Under the pieces are notes generated by a model. The model worked only from the letters and a program-made list of their open reading frames with translations, ran no database searches and was not told the origin of the DNA. DNA of 64,000 nt, taken from positions 62,001-126,000 of the forward strand of contig JAFEFC010000003.1 of NCBI GenBank assembly GCA_018240785.1. The letters run 5' to 3'. A program made the translations under genes and the position numbers. Of the stretch, positions 8,461 to 18,505 are shown in pieces. Position 1 is the stretch's first letter. Every line of letters starts with the position of its first letter. The DNA is from Pseudomonadota bacterium (GTDB lineage Bacteria; Pseudomonadota; Gammaproteobacteria; Burkholderiales; Rhodocyclaceae).

Positions 8461-11322
8461 ATGAACGCCACGATCCAGCACACCGACAAGCTCGACGCCA
8501 GCACGCTGGCCGCCCAGGAAATCTCCGGCGAAGTCCTCGTCGAAAAATACGCCAAAGGCAACGAACGGTCCGTTGCCGAGGTACGCCAGCGCGTCGCGCG
8601 CGCACTCGCCGCCGTCGAGGCCGAAGACAAGCGCGCCCACTGGGAGGCGAAGTTCCTCGAGGCGCAGGAAAAAGGTTTCGTTCCGGCCGGCCGCATCAAC
8701 AGCGCCGCCGGCACCACGCTGGCCGCCACGCTGATCAACTGCTTCGTGCAGCCGGTGGGCGACTCGGTCACCGAGGCGGTCGATGGCCGCCCGGGCATCT
8801 ACACTGCGCTGGCCCAGGCCGCTGAAACCATGCGCCGTGGCGGCGGCGTCGGCTACGACTTCTCGTCGATCCGACCGAAGGGCGCACTGGTCAAGGGCAC
8901 GGCCTCCAACGCCTCCGGCCCGGTGTCCTACATGCGCGTGTTCGACCGCTCGTGCGAGACGGTGGAATCCGCCGGCGCCCGCCGTGGCGCGCAGATGGGC
9001 GTGCTGCGCTGCGACCATCCCGACATCGAGGAATTCATCCACGCCAAGGATGAAGGCGACCTCACCAACTTCAACATCTCGGTCGGCGTCACCGACCCCT
9101 TCATGCATGCCGTCGAAGCCGACGGCGACGTCGAACTGGTGCACAAGGCCGAGCCCGCCGAAGAGTTCAAGCAGGGCGGCGCCTATCAGCGCGACGACGG
9201 CATGTGGGTGTACCGCAAGGTGCGCGCGCGCGATCTGTGGGACCAGATCATGCGCTCCACCTATGACCACGCCGAGCCGGGCATCCTGTTCCTGGATCGC
9301 ATGAACCAGGACAACAACCTGTATTACTGCGAGACGATCGAAGCCACCAACCCCTGCGCCGAACAGCCGCTGCCGCCCTATGGCTGCTGCTGCCTGGGCT
9401 CGATCAACCTCACCTTGTTCGTGAAGAACCCCTTCAGCGACAAGGCCGAGTTCGATTACGCCGGTTTCGGCAAGGTCGTGGATGTCTCCATCCGCATGCT
9501 CGACAACGTCCTTGAGGCCACCCACTGGCCGCTCGAGCAGCAGCACGCCGAAGCGCAGTCCAAGCGCCGCGTGGGCCTGGGCTTCACCGGCCTGGGCGAC
9601 GCGCTGATCATGCTCGGCAAGCGCTACGACACGCCCGAAGCGCGCGAGGAAGCACGCAAGATCTCCGAGTACATGCGCAACCGCTCCTACCTGGCTTCGT
9701 CCGACCTGGCCAGGGAGCGTGGTGCCTTCCCGTTGTTCAACGCCGACCTGTACCTGTCGGGCGGCAACTTCGCATCGCGCCTGCCGGCCGACGTGAAGGA
9801 CAAGATCCGCAAGCACGGCATCCGCAACTCGCACCTGCTGTCGATCGCGCCTACCGGCACCATTTCGCTCGCCTTCGCCGACAACGCCTCCAACGGCATC
9901 GAGCCACCGTTCTCCTACACCTACACCCGCCGCAAGCGCATGGCCGACGGTACGTTCAAGGAGTACGCGGTGGAGGACTACGCCTGGCGCCTCTACAAGC
10001 ACCTTGGCGGCAATGTCGACAACCTGCCTGAATCCTTCGTCACCGCGCTGGAGATCTCCGCGCAGGCGCACAAGGACATGGTGGCCGCAGTCGCGCCCTA
10101 TGTCGACACGTCGATCTCCAAGACGGTGAACGTGCCGGAGGACTACCCGTACGCCGAGTTCGAGGACCTCTACCTCACCGCGTGGAAGGCCGGTCTCAAG
10201 GGCCTGGCCACCTACCGCCCCAACAACGTGCTGGGCTCGGTGCTGTCGGTCACCCCGACCACCGAGCAGAAACGCCCGCACGACGTCGAGATCGCCGATG
10301 CCAACAAGCGTCTTTCGATCAAGAGCCTTCCGGCCCCGGTGCTGGCCAGCCTGCGCTGGCCGGGCCGCCCCGAGATGCCCGATGGCAACATGGCCTGGAC
10401 CTACATGCTCGGCACGCCGACGGGCGACTTTGCCCTCTTCGTCGGTCAGTTCGGCACCAACGGCGGCACCTTCCCGTTCGAAGTGTGGGTGAATGGCGCC
10501 GACCAGCCGCGCGGCCTGGGTGCGGTGGCCAAGACCCTGTCGATGGACATGCGCGCCAACGACCGCGGCTGGCTCAAGCTCAAGCTCGAGACCCTGGCCC
10601 GCACCGTGGGCGAGAAGTCCTTCGAGATGCCCTTCCCGCCGCACGGCGAGAAGAAGCTTTTCCCCGGCACGGTGTCCGCGTTCGCCCAGGTGGTGCGCTA
10701 CCGCTGCGAGAAGCTCGGCGCCTTCGACAAGGAAGACGAGCACAACCCGGTGCTGGACACCCTCTTCAGCCTGGAGGAGCCCAAGACCGGCACCGACGGC
10801 ACGCTGTCGTGGACGGTGGACATCTACAACCCGGCCACCGGCGAGGACTTCGTGCTCGGCCTGAAGGAAATCACCCTGCCGGACGGTGTCACGCGGCCGT
10901 ACTCGGTGTGGCTGTCGGGCAACTATCCGCGCGCGCTCGATGGCCTGACCCGCATCCTGTCGCTCGACATGCGCGTCATGGACCCGGCATGGATCGGCAT
11001 GAAGCTGCGCAAGCTGCTCGATTATCCCGAGCCGCTGGGCGACTTCATGGCCTTCGTGCCCGGCACCAAACGCCAGCAGAACTGGCCCAGCACGGTGGCC
11101 TATCTGGCGCAACTGATCATCCACCGCTACGCGATGCTCGGCGTGCTCGACGAAAAGGGCTATCCGACGCGCGAAATGGGCATCCTCGAGTCGCCGCGCG
11201 ACGACAACGAGCCCAAGCTGATGCAGGGCGCGCTGTGCACCGAGTGCGGCAACCACACGGTGATCCGCAAGGACGGCTGCGATTTCTGCACCGCCTGCGG
11301 CGCAGTGGGCACCTGCGGATGA
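8461..11322 (+). CDS. nrdJ: Adenosylcobalamin-dependent (class II) ribonucleotide reductase
   Basis: NrdJ reduces ribonucleotides to deoxyribonucleotides with B12 as radical source, independently of oxygen, which suits an organism switching between aerobic and anaerobic growth. Visible parts are LINCFVQP (redox Cys94), a [13 protein letters not shown] loop, the active-site [12 protein letters not shown] (Asn297, Cys299, Glu301), a glycyl-radical-like barrel, and a C-terminal extension with two related TSCPD-type repeats ([18 protein letters not shown] and [17 protein letters not shown]). It ends in a zinc ribbon beginning CTECGNH (residue 926). The ATG at 8461 gives 953 residues; a GTG at 8446 is also in frame. 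The likely regulator is NrdR through the upstream box. No B12 riboswitch was seen upstream. Confidence 0.95.
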   Translation: MNATIQHTDKLDASTLAAQEISGEVLVEKYAKGNERSVAEVRQRVARALAAVEAEDKRAHWEAKFLEAQEKGFVPAGRINSAAGTTLAATLINCFVQPVGDSVTEAVDGRPGIYTALAQAAETMRRGGGVGYDFSSIRPKGALVKGTASNASGPVSYMRVFDRSCETVESAGARRGAQMGVLRCDHPDIEEFIHAKDEGDLTNFNISVGVTDPFMHAVEADGDVELVHKAEPAEEFKQGGAYQRDDGMWVYRKVRARDLWDQIMRSTYDHAEPGILFLDRMNQDNNLYYCETIEATNPCAEQPLPPYGCCCLGSINLTLFVKNPFSDKAEFDYAGFGKVVDVSIRMLDNVLEATHWPLEQQHAEAQSKRRVGLGFTGLGDALIMLGKRYDTPEAREEARKISEYMRNRSYLASSDLARERGAFPLFNADLYLSGGNFASRLPADVKDKIRKHGIRNSHLLSIAPTGTISLAFADNASNGIEPPFSYTYTRRKRMADGTFKEYAVEDYAWRLYKHLGGNVDNLPESFVTALEISAQAHKDMVAAVAPYVDTSISKTVNVPEDYPYAEFEDLYLTAWKAGLKGLATYRPNNVLGSVLSVTPTTEQKRPHDVEIADANKRLSIKSLPAPVLASLRWPGRPEMPDGNMAWTYMLGTPTGDFALFVGQFGTNGGTFPFEVWVNGADQPRGLGAVAKTLSMDMRANDRGWLKLKLETLARTVGEKSFEMPFPPHGEKKLFPGTVSAFAQVVRYRCEKLGAFDKEDEHNPVLDTLFSLEEPKTGTDGTLSWTVDIYNPATGEDFVLGLKEITLPDGVTRPYSVWLSGNYPRALDGLTRILSLDMRVMDPAWIGMKLRKLLDYPEPLGDFMAFVPGTKRQQNWPSTVAYLAQLIIHRYAMLGVLDEKGYPTREMGILESPRDDNEPKLMQGALCTECGNHTVIRKDGCDFCTACGAVGTCG

Positions 11323-11371
11323 GGGTGATACTCTAGCGGGCGATTGAAATCCGTCCGAGAGCTGCGTCCAA

Positions 11372-12175
11372 GTGAAATGCCCTAATTGCGGTGGCACGGC
11401 GTGCCGCGAATCCAAATGGCGCTCTCACCGCGAGAAGTCCGAACATCCAGGCAGCCATCCCTATCGCTGCCTGGATTGTTCCTATCGCTTCCTCGGCCCG
11501 GCAAGCCCGCTGGCTGCGGGGCGGGGCAGACTTTTCGGACTCGCGGCCGGGTTGCTGGTCGTCGTGCTGGGCGGCGTCGGCCTGGGGATCAACCACATCC
11601 TCGACGGCCGCACAGGAGAGCAGCCGTCGCAATCGGCGACCCCGGCGCCCCATGCAAGCGAGTCCGACGCCCTGCGCCAGGCGGCGCAGGCAGGCGACGC
11701 CGACGCCCAGTACCGTCTCGCGAAGTCGATGCTCTATGACACCAGCCGCGGGCGCGAGGGCGCTTCAGAGGCGGTGAGCTGGTTGCGGCGGGCGGCGGAA
11801 AGCGGCCATACCGGTGCCATGGTGCAGCTCGGCAAGCTATATCGAACAGGCCTTGGGGTACTGCAGAACTTCGATCTGACGCTCACCTGGCTGCGCAAGG
11901 CCGCCGAAAGCGGCGATGCGGAAGGCATGCTGGAACTGGGGCGGATGTACCGCGCCGGGACGGGCGTCAAGCAGGACCTGGTCGAAGCTTATGTGTGGTT
12001 CAACCGCGCCGCGGCCGCGCTCCACACCGAGGCCCTGAGCGAGCGCGAAAACGTTGCACTCAAGCTCAGGCCGGAGCAACTGCGCGAAGCACAGGCCCGC
12101 TCGGCCCACGATCACACGCATACGGCGCAAGTCGGTGCCGGCGCCCAGGCGAGCGCGGACGAAGCCGAGCGCTGA
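11372..12175 (+). CDS. Zinc-ribbon membrane protein with Sel1-like repeats
   Basis: This 267-residue protein combines three parts. The N-terminus has a four-Cys zinc ribbon (Cys3, Cys6, Cys33, Cys36; CPNCGG and CLDC). One hydrophobic segment follows (RLFGLAAGLLVVVLGGVGL). The rest holds three Sel1/TPR-like repeats ending WLRRAAESG, WLRKAAESG and WFNRAAAAL. The layout suggests a cytosolic zinc ribbon, one membrane span and a periplasmic repeat domain. It starts with GTG. No function is assigned; Sel1 repeats generally mediate protein contacts. A hairpin terminator follows. Confidence 0.75.
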   Translation: MKCPNCGGTACRESKWRSHREKSEHPGSHPYRCLDCSYRFLGPASPLAAGRGRLFGLAAGLLVVVLGGVGLGINHILDGRTGEQPSQSATPAPHASESDALRQAAQAGDADAQYRLAKSMLYDTSRGREGASEAVSWLRRAAESGHTGAMVQLGKLYRTGLGVLQNFDLTLTWLRKAAESGDAEGMLELGRMYRAGTGVKQDLVEAYVWFNRAAAALHTEALSERENVALKLRPEQLREAQARSAHDHTHTAQVGAGAQASADEAER

Positions 12176-12210
12176 TTCGCGCCCTGTCGCGGTTCCAGCC
12201 GGCACGCTCG

Positions 12211-12252
12211 AAAAAAAACGCTGCCTGGCGATGCCACGCAGCGTTCTTTCTT
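12211..12252. terminator. Bidirectional terminator
   Basis: AACGCTGC (12217-12224) pairs with GCAGCGTT (12238-12245), with an A-run before and a T-rich stretch after. It can therefore stop both the Sel1-protein transcript and the convergent secreted-protein transcript. Confidence 0.7.
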
Positions 12253-12278
12253 CATGCCGCCTACCGACGGCTCGGGGC

Positions 12279-12740
12279 TCAGAGCTTCTGCTCGCCCATG
12301 CGTCCGGCGAACTTCCAGCCCTGCTCGGCCACGTAGCGATAGACGAAACCGCTCGGTCCATCGATGAACAGCGTCATCGCGCCCGCGTCCGCTTGTGCAG
12401 CCGAGCCAAAATCGCTGCGGCCAAGGTATTGCCACCCCGCCTCGGGCATGTAGACGAAGGTGCTTCCGGTGGGGCGGTCGATGAACACGGCGAGCGGCTG
12501 TGCCGCAGCGTCGTTGGCGCCGTCGGACAGGTCGAGCTTGACGGCCCGCACGCCACCTTCCCTCACCACGCGCCAGCCTTCGGCGACGCGGAATTCGAGG
12601 CGCTGGGCCACGCCCGACGGCGCTGCTACCGACAGGCCGAAAGCCGCCACATCAGACGAGGCGAACGCCGGCGCAGCGGCTGTCACCGCCACAACAAGGG
12701 CCGTCGCGGCCGAAATCACGAGTTTGCTGATGATCGACAT
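12279..12740 (-). CDS. Secreted hypothetical protein
   Basis: This 153-residue protein begins with a clear Sec signal peptide (MSIISKLVISAATALVVAV, cleaved after AFA). The mature part is beta-rich and contains two similar units: LAVFIDRPTGSTFVYMPEAG followed by WQYLGR, and LFIDGPSGFVYRYVAEQG followed by WKFAGR. This is an internal duplication of about 40 residues. I do not recognise the family. No Cys is present in the mature protein, and it is probably periplasmic. It is expressed from its own promoter at 12800-12827. Confidence 0.7.
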   Translation of the reverse strand: MSIISKLVISAATALVVAVTAAAPAFASSDVAAFGLSVAAPSGVAQRLEFRVAEGWRVVREGGVRAVKLDLSDGANDAAAQPLAVFIDRPTGSTFVYMPEAGWQYLGRSDFGSAAQADAGAMTLFIDGPSGFVYRYVAEQGWKFAGRMGEQKL

Positions 12741-12799
12741 CAGGAGCTCCTTCAGGATGATTGAATTCAGACATGCTGCGGCGCAGCATTAATGGTTGA

Positions 12800-12827
12800 A
12801 TTATATCACCACTTTTGCATTGCACAA
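12800..12827 (-). promoter_or_regulatory. Promoter of the secreted hypothetical protein
   Basis: On the minus strand a perfect -10 TATAAT (12805-12800) follows a weak -35 TTGTGC (12827-12822) with 16 bases between. It lies about 60 bases before the start codon. Confidence 0.5.
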
Positions 12828-13002
12828 ATTCCAGTTCCCCCGCACTGCATTGCGCGCATGCCCCTGCTCTTCGCGATCGGCGTTGATGAATTCCACCTGG
12901 TGGAACAAATTGCTGGATTTCTTTCAGAAAATCTCGAGGATCGATAGATTTCATCCACGCATCAATGCTTTGCATAACAACGCCGATCCCGAGGAGACAG
13001 CC

Positions 13003-14766
13003 ATGAGACCGATCACCCGCCGCCTTGCGACGCTGTGCGCCCCTGCCGTTGCCACAGCGATGTTCCTGCCTGCCGTGCATGCCGCATCGCCCGCGAGCGC
13101 CCCGGCCAAGCGGCCCAACATCCTGCTGATCGTGGCCGACGACCTCGGCTACACCGACCTCGGCAGCTTCGGCGCCGAGATCGCCACGCCCAACCTCGAC
13201 AAGCTCGCCGACACCGGCGTGAAGATGACGAGCTTCTACGCGTCGCCGTTCTGCTCGCCGACGCGTGCGATGCTGATGTCGGGCAGCGACAACCACCTCG
13301 TCGGCTTCGGCGACATGGCCGAGCTGATGCTGCCCGAACAGCGTGGCAAGCCCGGCTACGAGGGCTATCTGAATGACCGCGTGGTACCGATGGCCCAGGT
13401 GCTGAAGGATGCAGGCTACCGTACCGTGATGGCGGGCAAATGGCACCTCGGTGTCGCCGAAGAGGTCAGTCCGGCCACTCGCGGCTTCGAGCAATCCTAT
13501 GCACTGGTCCACGGCGGCTCCAGCCACTGGGGCGACCAGTTCGGCATCGTTGCCCTGGATCCGGACAAGCCGCCGAAGGCGATCTATCGCGAGAATGGCA
13601 AATCGATCGACCTGCCCCGCGACGGCTTCTATTCGTCGGAAGCCTTCGCAGGCAAGCTGATCGAGTACCTGAAGAGCGGCGAATCGTCCGGCAAGCCGTT
13701 CTTCGGCTACCTCGCCTTCACCGCGCCGCACTGGCCGCTGCATGCCCCGGACGCCGACATCGCCAAGTACGAGGGCCGCTACAAGGAAGGCTACGACAAG
13801 CTGCGCAAGGAACGCCTCGAACGCATGAAGAAGCTGGGGATCATCCCCGCCGACACGCCGGTGTATGAAGGCCATGCCTACTGGCCGAAGTGGGAGAGCC
13901 TGTCGAAGGCCGAGCAGGAAGCCGAGGCCCGTCGCATGACCGTCTATTCGGCCATGGTCGACAACATGGACCGCAACATCGGCCGCGTGCTCGACTACCT
14001 GAAGGCGAAGGGCGAGCTCGACAACACCTTCATCTTCTTCATGTCCGACAACGGCGCCGACGGCAACTCGGTGTATGACGTGGGCCGCACCCGCGAGTGG
14101 ATCCACAAGGACATGGACAACAGCACCGCCAACACCGGTAAGCCGGGCTCCTTCATCGAGTACGGCCCGGGCTGGGCGCAGGTCGGCTCCACACCGTTCA
14201 GGATGTACAAATCCTTCGTGTACGAGGGTGGCATCTCGGTGCCGGCAATCGCGTGGGGTCCGGGCATCAAGGGCGGCGCCATCAAACGTGAGTTCGCCCA
14301 CGTCACCGACGTGGCGCCGACGATCTACGAACTGGCCGGCGCCAAGCATCCGGGCACCGAGTACCAGGGCAAGGAAGTGCTGCCGCTGCGCGGCAAGTCC
14401 ATGCTGCCCTACCTGCAGGGCAAGGCGCAGAAGGTGCGCGGCGAGGCCGACGCGGTGGGCTGGGAACTCGGCGGGCGCAAGGCGCTGCGCAAGGGTGACT
14501 GGAAGATCGTGTATGCGAACAAGCCCTGGGGCAAGGACGGGTGGGAGCTGTACAACATCGCCCTGGACCGCGCCGAAAGCCGCGACCTGGCAAGCGAGAA
14601 TCCGCAGAAGCTCGGCGAGATGATCGTTGCATGGAAACAGTACGTCGCCGAAACCGGCACGCTCGAGATCGACGGCCTCGCTTACCGCCCGGGCTACAGC
14701 AACGCCGGCAAGTACTACGACGACCTCAAGATCGAGGCGGCGATGCAGCCGCGCGCAAAGAAGTAA
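13003..14766 (+). CDS. Arylsulfatase (periplasmic, Cys-type)
   Basis: This 587-residue sulfatase has an N-terminal signal peptide ending near HAA. It carries the metal-binding DD pair in LLIVADDLGY (Asp46, Asp47) and the CSPTR motif, whose Cys84 is oxidised to formylglycine. Further sulfatase features are GKWHLG, the SDNGADG metal ligands and the C-terminal NPQK region. It hydrolyses sulfate esters, probably of an aryl or steroid compound, in the periplasm. The ATG at 13003 has GAGGAG upstream. No sulfatase-maturating enzyme is present in the window. The octaheme cytochrome gene begins 25 bases after the stop, implying one transcript. Confidence 0.9.
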   Translation: MRPITRRLATLCAPAVATAMFLPAVHAASPASAPAKRPNILLIVADDLGYTDLGSFGAEIATPNLDKLADTGVKMTSFYASPFCSPTRAMLMSGSDNHLVGFGDMAELMLPEQRGKPGYEGYLNDRVVPMAQVLKDAGYRTVMAGKWHLGVAEEVSPATRGFEQSYALVHGGSSHWGDQFGIVALDPDKPPKAIYRENGKSIDLPRDGFYSSEAFAGKLIEYLKSGESSGKPFFGYLAFTAPHWPLHAPDADIAKYEGRYKEGYDKLRKERLERMKKLGIIPADTPVYEGHAYWPKWESLSKAEQEAEARRMTVYSAMVDNMDRNIGRVLDYLKAKGELDNTFIFFMSDNGADGNSVYDVGRTREWIHKDMDNSTANTGKPGSFIEYGPGWAQVGSTPFRMYKSFVYEGGISVPAIAWGPGIKGGAIKREFAHVTDVAPTIYELAGAKHPGTEYQGKEVLPLRGKSMLPYLQGKAQKVRGEADAVGWELGGRKALRKGDWKIVYANKPWGKDGWELYNIALDRAESRDLASENPQKLGEMIVAWKQYVAETGTLEIDGLAYRPGYSNAGKYYDDLKIEAAMQPRAKK

Positions 14767-14791
14767 GCGCAGTCCCGTAACTGCCGCATCG

Positions 14792-16867
14792 ATGTATCGC
14801 CATCTGCTGGCCCTTGCAGGCCTCCTCGCCGCGCTGTCGGTCCATGCCGCCGCGCCGCACGGGGAGGAGCGCCCCGGCTATGTGCGCGACAGTGAATGCG
14901 TCGCCTGCCATCAAGCGCAGGCGACGCTGTGGACCGGCTCCAAGCACGAGCGTGCGATGCAGGTGGCGACGCCCACCACCGTGCGCGCCGATTTCAACGA
15001 CTCCCTCTTCTCGGGCGCAGATCACCGCGCCCGTTTTTTTCGTCGTGGAGAATCCTTTGTCGTCCGCACCACCGGCCCCGACGGCAAGGAAGCCGATTTC
15101 CCGGTCACCCATACCTTCGGCATCGATCCGCTGCAGCAATACCTGCTTCCATTGCCCGGCGGCAGGCTGCAGGCATTGACCATCGCCTGGGATACGCGCG
15201 AGCGTCGCTGGTTCTCGTTGCAGACCGAAGGCGACATCGCCCCAGGCAGCAGCCTGCACTGGAGCGGCCGTTACCAGAACTGGAACCTCATGTGCGGTGA
15301 GTGTCACAGCACCGCATTCAACAAGGGATACGACGCGGCGCGGGACAGCTACCGCACCACCTGGGCCGAGCCGAACGTCGGCTGCCAGGCCTGCCACGGC
15401 CCCGGTCGAGAACATGCCGTCAGCGCCCGGCAGCTTGCCCAGGCGCCACTTCCGGCGGCCGCGCCGAACAAGCAATCCGCTGCCCTTCCCCGCCCGACGC
15501 CGACACCAAATCAGGCGCTGGGTAAAGCCCACGCCCAGGTCGACCAGTGCGCTGCCTGTCATTCGCGCCGCACCCGCCTGCTGGAGACCACCGTGCCGGG
15601 CGCTCCCTTGCTCGACAACTACGTTCCCGACAACCTGCGCGCCGAGCTGTACCATGCCGACGGCCAGCAACTGGCGGAGGTGTTCGAATATGGCTCCTTC
15701 CGCCAGAGCCGGATGTACCAGGCCGGCGTCGCCTGCACCGATTGCCACGAACCACACGGTGGCAGGACGCGCGCCGAGGGCAACGCGCTGTGTGTGGCCT
15801 GCCACAACGAAGCGCCGGACAAGGCCCGCTTCCCCGGCCTGAAGGCGAAGCCCTACGATTCGCCGCAGCATCACTTCCACACGCCCGGCAAGCCCGGCAG
15901 CGAATGCGTCTCCTGCCACATGCCGAGCCGTAATTACATGGTCGTGCATGCGCGGCGCGACCACGCGATCCGCATCCCGCGCCCGGACCTCACCCAGCGC
16001 ATCGGCACGCCCAATGCCTGCCAGGATTGCCACGCCGACCGCTCCGCCGCCTGGGCGGCGGCGGCGATCGTCCGCCAGCATGGCAGCAGGACGACGTCCG
16101 AGCACTACGGCGAGGTGTTTGCCGCCGCGCGTGGCGGCCAGCCCGGCAGCGACGCCCGGCTGGCCGCACTGATCGAGGACGAGCGGCAGCCGGCGATCGT
16201 CCGTGCCAGTGCGATCGAACAGCTCGCAGCCTTGGGCGGCGTGCCGCCCCCCGCAGCGCTGATCGACGCCGACCCGGCCGTGCGCACCGCAGCGGCGGCG
16301 GCCTGGAGCGCGCGCCCGGCAGAGGAGCGGCGCGCGCGACTGCCCGCCCTGCTGGCCGATCCGATCCGTGCCGTGCGCATCACTGCCGCACGTGGCCTGG
16401 CCGACCTCGCCGAGGCGCAGCTCCCGGCGTCGGCCCGGCCGCTGCGTAATCGTGCGCTGGAGGAATTCATCGCCGCCCAGCAGGCCATGGGCGACATGCC
16501 CAGCGCACAGGTCAACCTGGCGACGCTGTTCGCCGCCCAGGGCGACAATGGCGGGGCCGAGCGCCACTACCGCCTCGCCATCGCGCAGGACCCGACGGTC
16601 AATCTGGCCCGCCTGAGCTATGCGCAACTGCTGCTCGCGTCACAGCGGCAGGACGAAGCCCGGCATGTGCTGCGCGAGGGCGTCGCGCGATCGGTCAACC
16701 CGGGCGAACTGCATTTCGCCCTCGGCCTGCTGGCCGGACAACGCCAGCAGTGGCGCGAGGCAGCGCAGGAACTGCAGCGCGCCGCCGAACTCCTGCCCGG
16801 CGATGCACGCATCCGCCGAAACCTGGACATCGTGCTGCGTCGCATCGACACGACGGCGCCGCGTTGA
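14792..16867 (+). CDS. Octaheme c-type cytochrome with C-terminal TPR domain
   Basis: This 691-residue secreted protein has a signal peptide (HLLALAGLLAALSVHAA) and eight CxxCH heme sites, starting at residues 36, 168, 198, 253, 315, 334, 372 and 410. The heme part resembles multiheme cytochromes of the cytochrome c554 type. It is followed by a HEAT-like Ala/Arg-rich region and three or four TPR units (FAAQGDNGGAERHYRLA and similar). It should act in the periplasm in electron transfer or as a redox enzyme. It is translated from the same unit as the arylsulfatase 25 bases upstream, which suggests a shared periplasmic role, although no such pairing is established. Confidence 0.85.
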   Translation: MYRHLLALAGLLAALSVHAAAPHGEERPGYVRDSECVACHQAQATLWTGSKHERAMQVATPTTVRADFNDSLFSGADHRARFFRRGESFVVRTTGPDGKEADFPVTHTFGIDPLQQYLLPLPGGRLQALTIAWDTRERRWFSLQTEGDIAPGSSLHWSGRYQNWNLMCGECHSTAFNKGYDAARDSYRTTWAEPNVGCQACHGPGREHAVSARQLAQAPLPAAAPNKQSAALPRPTPTPNQALGKAHAQVDQCAACHSRRTRLLETTVPGAPLLDNYVPDNLRAELYHADGQQLAEVFEYGSFRQSRMYQAGVACTDCHEPHGGRTRAEGNALCVACHNEAPDKARFPGLKAKPYDSPQHHFHTPGKPGSECVSCHMPSRNYMVVHARRDHAIRIPRPDLTQRIGTPNACQDCHADRSAAWAAAAIVRQHGSRTTSEHYGEVFAAARGGQPGSDARLAALIEDERQPAIVRASAIEQLAALGGVPPPAALIDADPAVRTAAAAAWSARPAEERRARLPALLADPIRAVRITAARGLADLAEAQLPASARPLRNRALEEFIAAQQAMGDMPSAQVNLATLFAAQGDNGGAERHYRLAIAQDPTVNLARLSYAQLLLASQRQDEARHVLREGVARSVNPGELHFALGLLAGQRQQWREAAQELQRAAELLPGDARIRRNLDIVLRRIDTTAPR

Positions 16868-16922
16868 CACCCGCGGTGGATGGCGCAAGCGGCCGCCTGC
16901 GTCGCAACAACGCTCGAGCCCG

Positions 16923-17714
16923 TCAGTCGCGCAGGTTGTCGGCAATGGCCTGCGCCGTCGCGCGCAGATCCTCCAGATGCGCCTCGATCACCTTCGCGCG
17001 CAGGCCGTAGCGGCGTGGCCACACCAGGTTGATGCAGCCGCGCACCCCGGCCGACGTCAGGATGGGCACGGCGATCGCATCCAGGCCGTCGTCGAACTCG
17101 CTCATCTCCACTTCAGCACCGCCGAAACCCGCGTCGCGCACGGCAAACCCGCGCCGCCGCGTGTCCTCCACGATGGCGTCCAGCTCGTGCCGGAAGACCT
17201 GGGCGCTGCGCATGTTCGCCGGCGGATGCTCGCGGTAATGTGCGAGCGCAGCCTCGCGCTCGGCCGCCGAGCACCACGCCAGCCACGCCCGGCCCGGGGC
17301 AGACAGGAAGAGGTCGACGCGAAAGCCGATGCGATATCGGCTGTTGATCGCCAGCCCCGACAGCCGGCGCGAGCTCTCGGCCAGCTCCATCATGTAGTCG
17401 TTGTAGATCAGCAGATCGGACGGCCACAATGCCTTGCGCTGCAGTGCCGCCAGGTGGGGCGCTGCGATTTCGGCCAGACGCAGCGCGTGCTCGGACGGCC
17501 GCTCGTCCACCTGCAGCGACACGCCCCGCCGCCAGTAGCCGTCATAGATCGCGCGCCACGCCAGCCCGGCCTGCTCCAGCGTATGCAGGATGCGCAGCAG
17601 CGTCGGCTTGGGCAGGCCGCAGGCCTCGTGCAGTTGCTGCAGCGAACGCCCTTCGTGCTGGCGCAGCAGCCGCAACACCTCGAGCCCCCGCTCCAGCGCC
17701 CGTATCGATTTCAT
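16923..17714 (-). CDS. IclR family transcriptional regulator
   Basis: This 263-residue regulator has an N-terminal winged helix (SIRALERGLEVLRLLRQHEG, with recognition helix GLPKPTLLRILHTLEQ) and a C-terminal IclR effector-binding domain (IGFRVDLFLSAPGRAWLAW, GVRGCINLVWPRR). IclR members usually control aromatic or short-chain acid catabolism. The start MKSIRAL at 17714 has GGAG upstream; an in-frame Met fourteen codons earlier is unlikely. No catabolic operon is adjacent, so its target is unknown. It is separated from pyrophosphatase by the terminator at 17776. Confidence 0.88.
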   Translation of the reverse strand: MKSIRALERGLEVLRLLRQHEGRSLQQLHEACGLPKPTLLRILHTLEQAGLAWRAIYDGYWRRGVSLQVDERPSEHALRLAEIAAPHLAALQRKALWPSDLLIYNDYMMELAESSRRLSGLAINSRYRIGFRVDLFLSAPGRAWLAWCSAAEREAALAHYREHPPANMRSAQVFRHELDAIVEDTRRRGFAVRDAGFGGAEVEMSEFDDGLDAIAVPILTSAGVRGCINLVWPRRYGLRAKVIEAHLEDLRATAQAIADNLRD

Positions 17715-17775
17715 CGCCACTCTCCACGTGCCGCCATGACCACCCGGCGACAGCATCGCCGATCGGAGGTGGACG

Positions 17776-17807
17776 AAAAAGAGGGACCCGCGCGCTGCGA
17801 GTCCCTC
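17776..17807 (-). terminator. Rho-independent terminator of ppa
   Basis: GAGGGAC (17781-17787) and GTCCCTC (17801-17807) form a hairpin, and on the minus strand it is followed by TTTTT (17780-17776). It lies 46 bases past the ppa stop codon. Confidence 0.75.
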
Positions 17808-17852
17808 GATGCTTCTGCCCGCCAGCCGGCGAGCGAAACCGGCCGTTGTTGT

Positions 17853-18380
17853 TTACTTCTTCGCGGCAGCGAGGCCGTTGACGATTTCCTGCTTGGCCTC
17901 CTCGACCGTGCCCCAGCCCAGCACCTTGACCCACTTGCCCGGCTCGAGGTCCTTGTAGTGCTCGAAGAAATGCACCGTCTGCTTCATCAGCAACTCGGGC
18001 AGATCTTCGGTCGTCTGCACCTTGTCGTACAGCGGGGTCAGCTTGGACACCGGCACCGCGACGACCTTGGCATCGACGCCACCGTCGTCTTCCATCTTCA
18101 GCACGCCGACCGGGCGGCAGCGGATCACGACGCCGGGGGCCAGCGGGAAGGGCGTCACCACCAGCACGTCCACCGGGTCGCCGTCGCCGGCGATGGTGTG
18201 CGGGACGTAGCCGTAGTTGAGCGGATAGCGCATCGAGGTGCCCATGAAGCGGTCCACGAAGACCGCGCCGCTTTCCTTGTCCACCTCGAACTTGATCGGA
18301 TCGCCCTGCGCGGAGATCTCGATGATGACGTTGATGTCGTTCGGCACGTCCTTGCCGGCGCTGACCAGATCAAAACCCAT
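17853..18380 (-). CDS. ppa: Inorganic pyrophosphatase
   Basis: This is a 175-residue family I soluble pyrophosphatase, which hydrolyses PPi to two phosphates in the cytosol and pulls biosynthetic reactions forward. The signature DGDPVD (Asp66, Asp68, Asp71) holds the metal-binding aspartates; YPLNYGYVP and [13 protein letters not shown] are also typical. Length equals that of the E. coli enzyme. The start is preceded by GGGAGGG. A perfect -10 TATAAT on the minus strand (18414-18409) lies just upstream without a good -35. Confidence 0.97.
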   Translation of the reverse strand: MGFDLVSAGKDVPNDINVIIEISAQGDPIKFEVDKESGAVFVDRFMGTSMRYPLNYGYVPHTIAGDGDPVDVLVVTPFPLAPGVVIRCRPVGVLKMEDDGGVDAKVVAVPVSKLTPLYDKVQTTEDLPELLMKQTVHFFEHYKDLEPGKWVKVLGWGTVEEAKQEIVNGLAAAKK

Positions 18381-18505
18381 GGTTCCCTCCCGTGGAAAAA
18401 GTCCGCGAATTATAGGGGAAAATCCCTAGTCCGGACGCGGTCGTGACGGCCGCTCGCCGCCGCCACGCCACGAAGCGCCGTTCCTCGAACGCTGTCGCGC
18501 CCCGC

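Noticed and set aside
8413-11415. 1000-codon open frame opposite nrdJ
   Set aside because: It is antisense to a strongly supported gene, and its composition follows the third-position GC bias of nrdJ.
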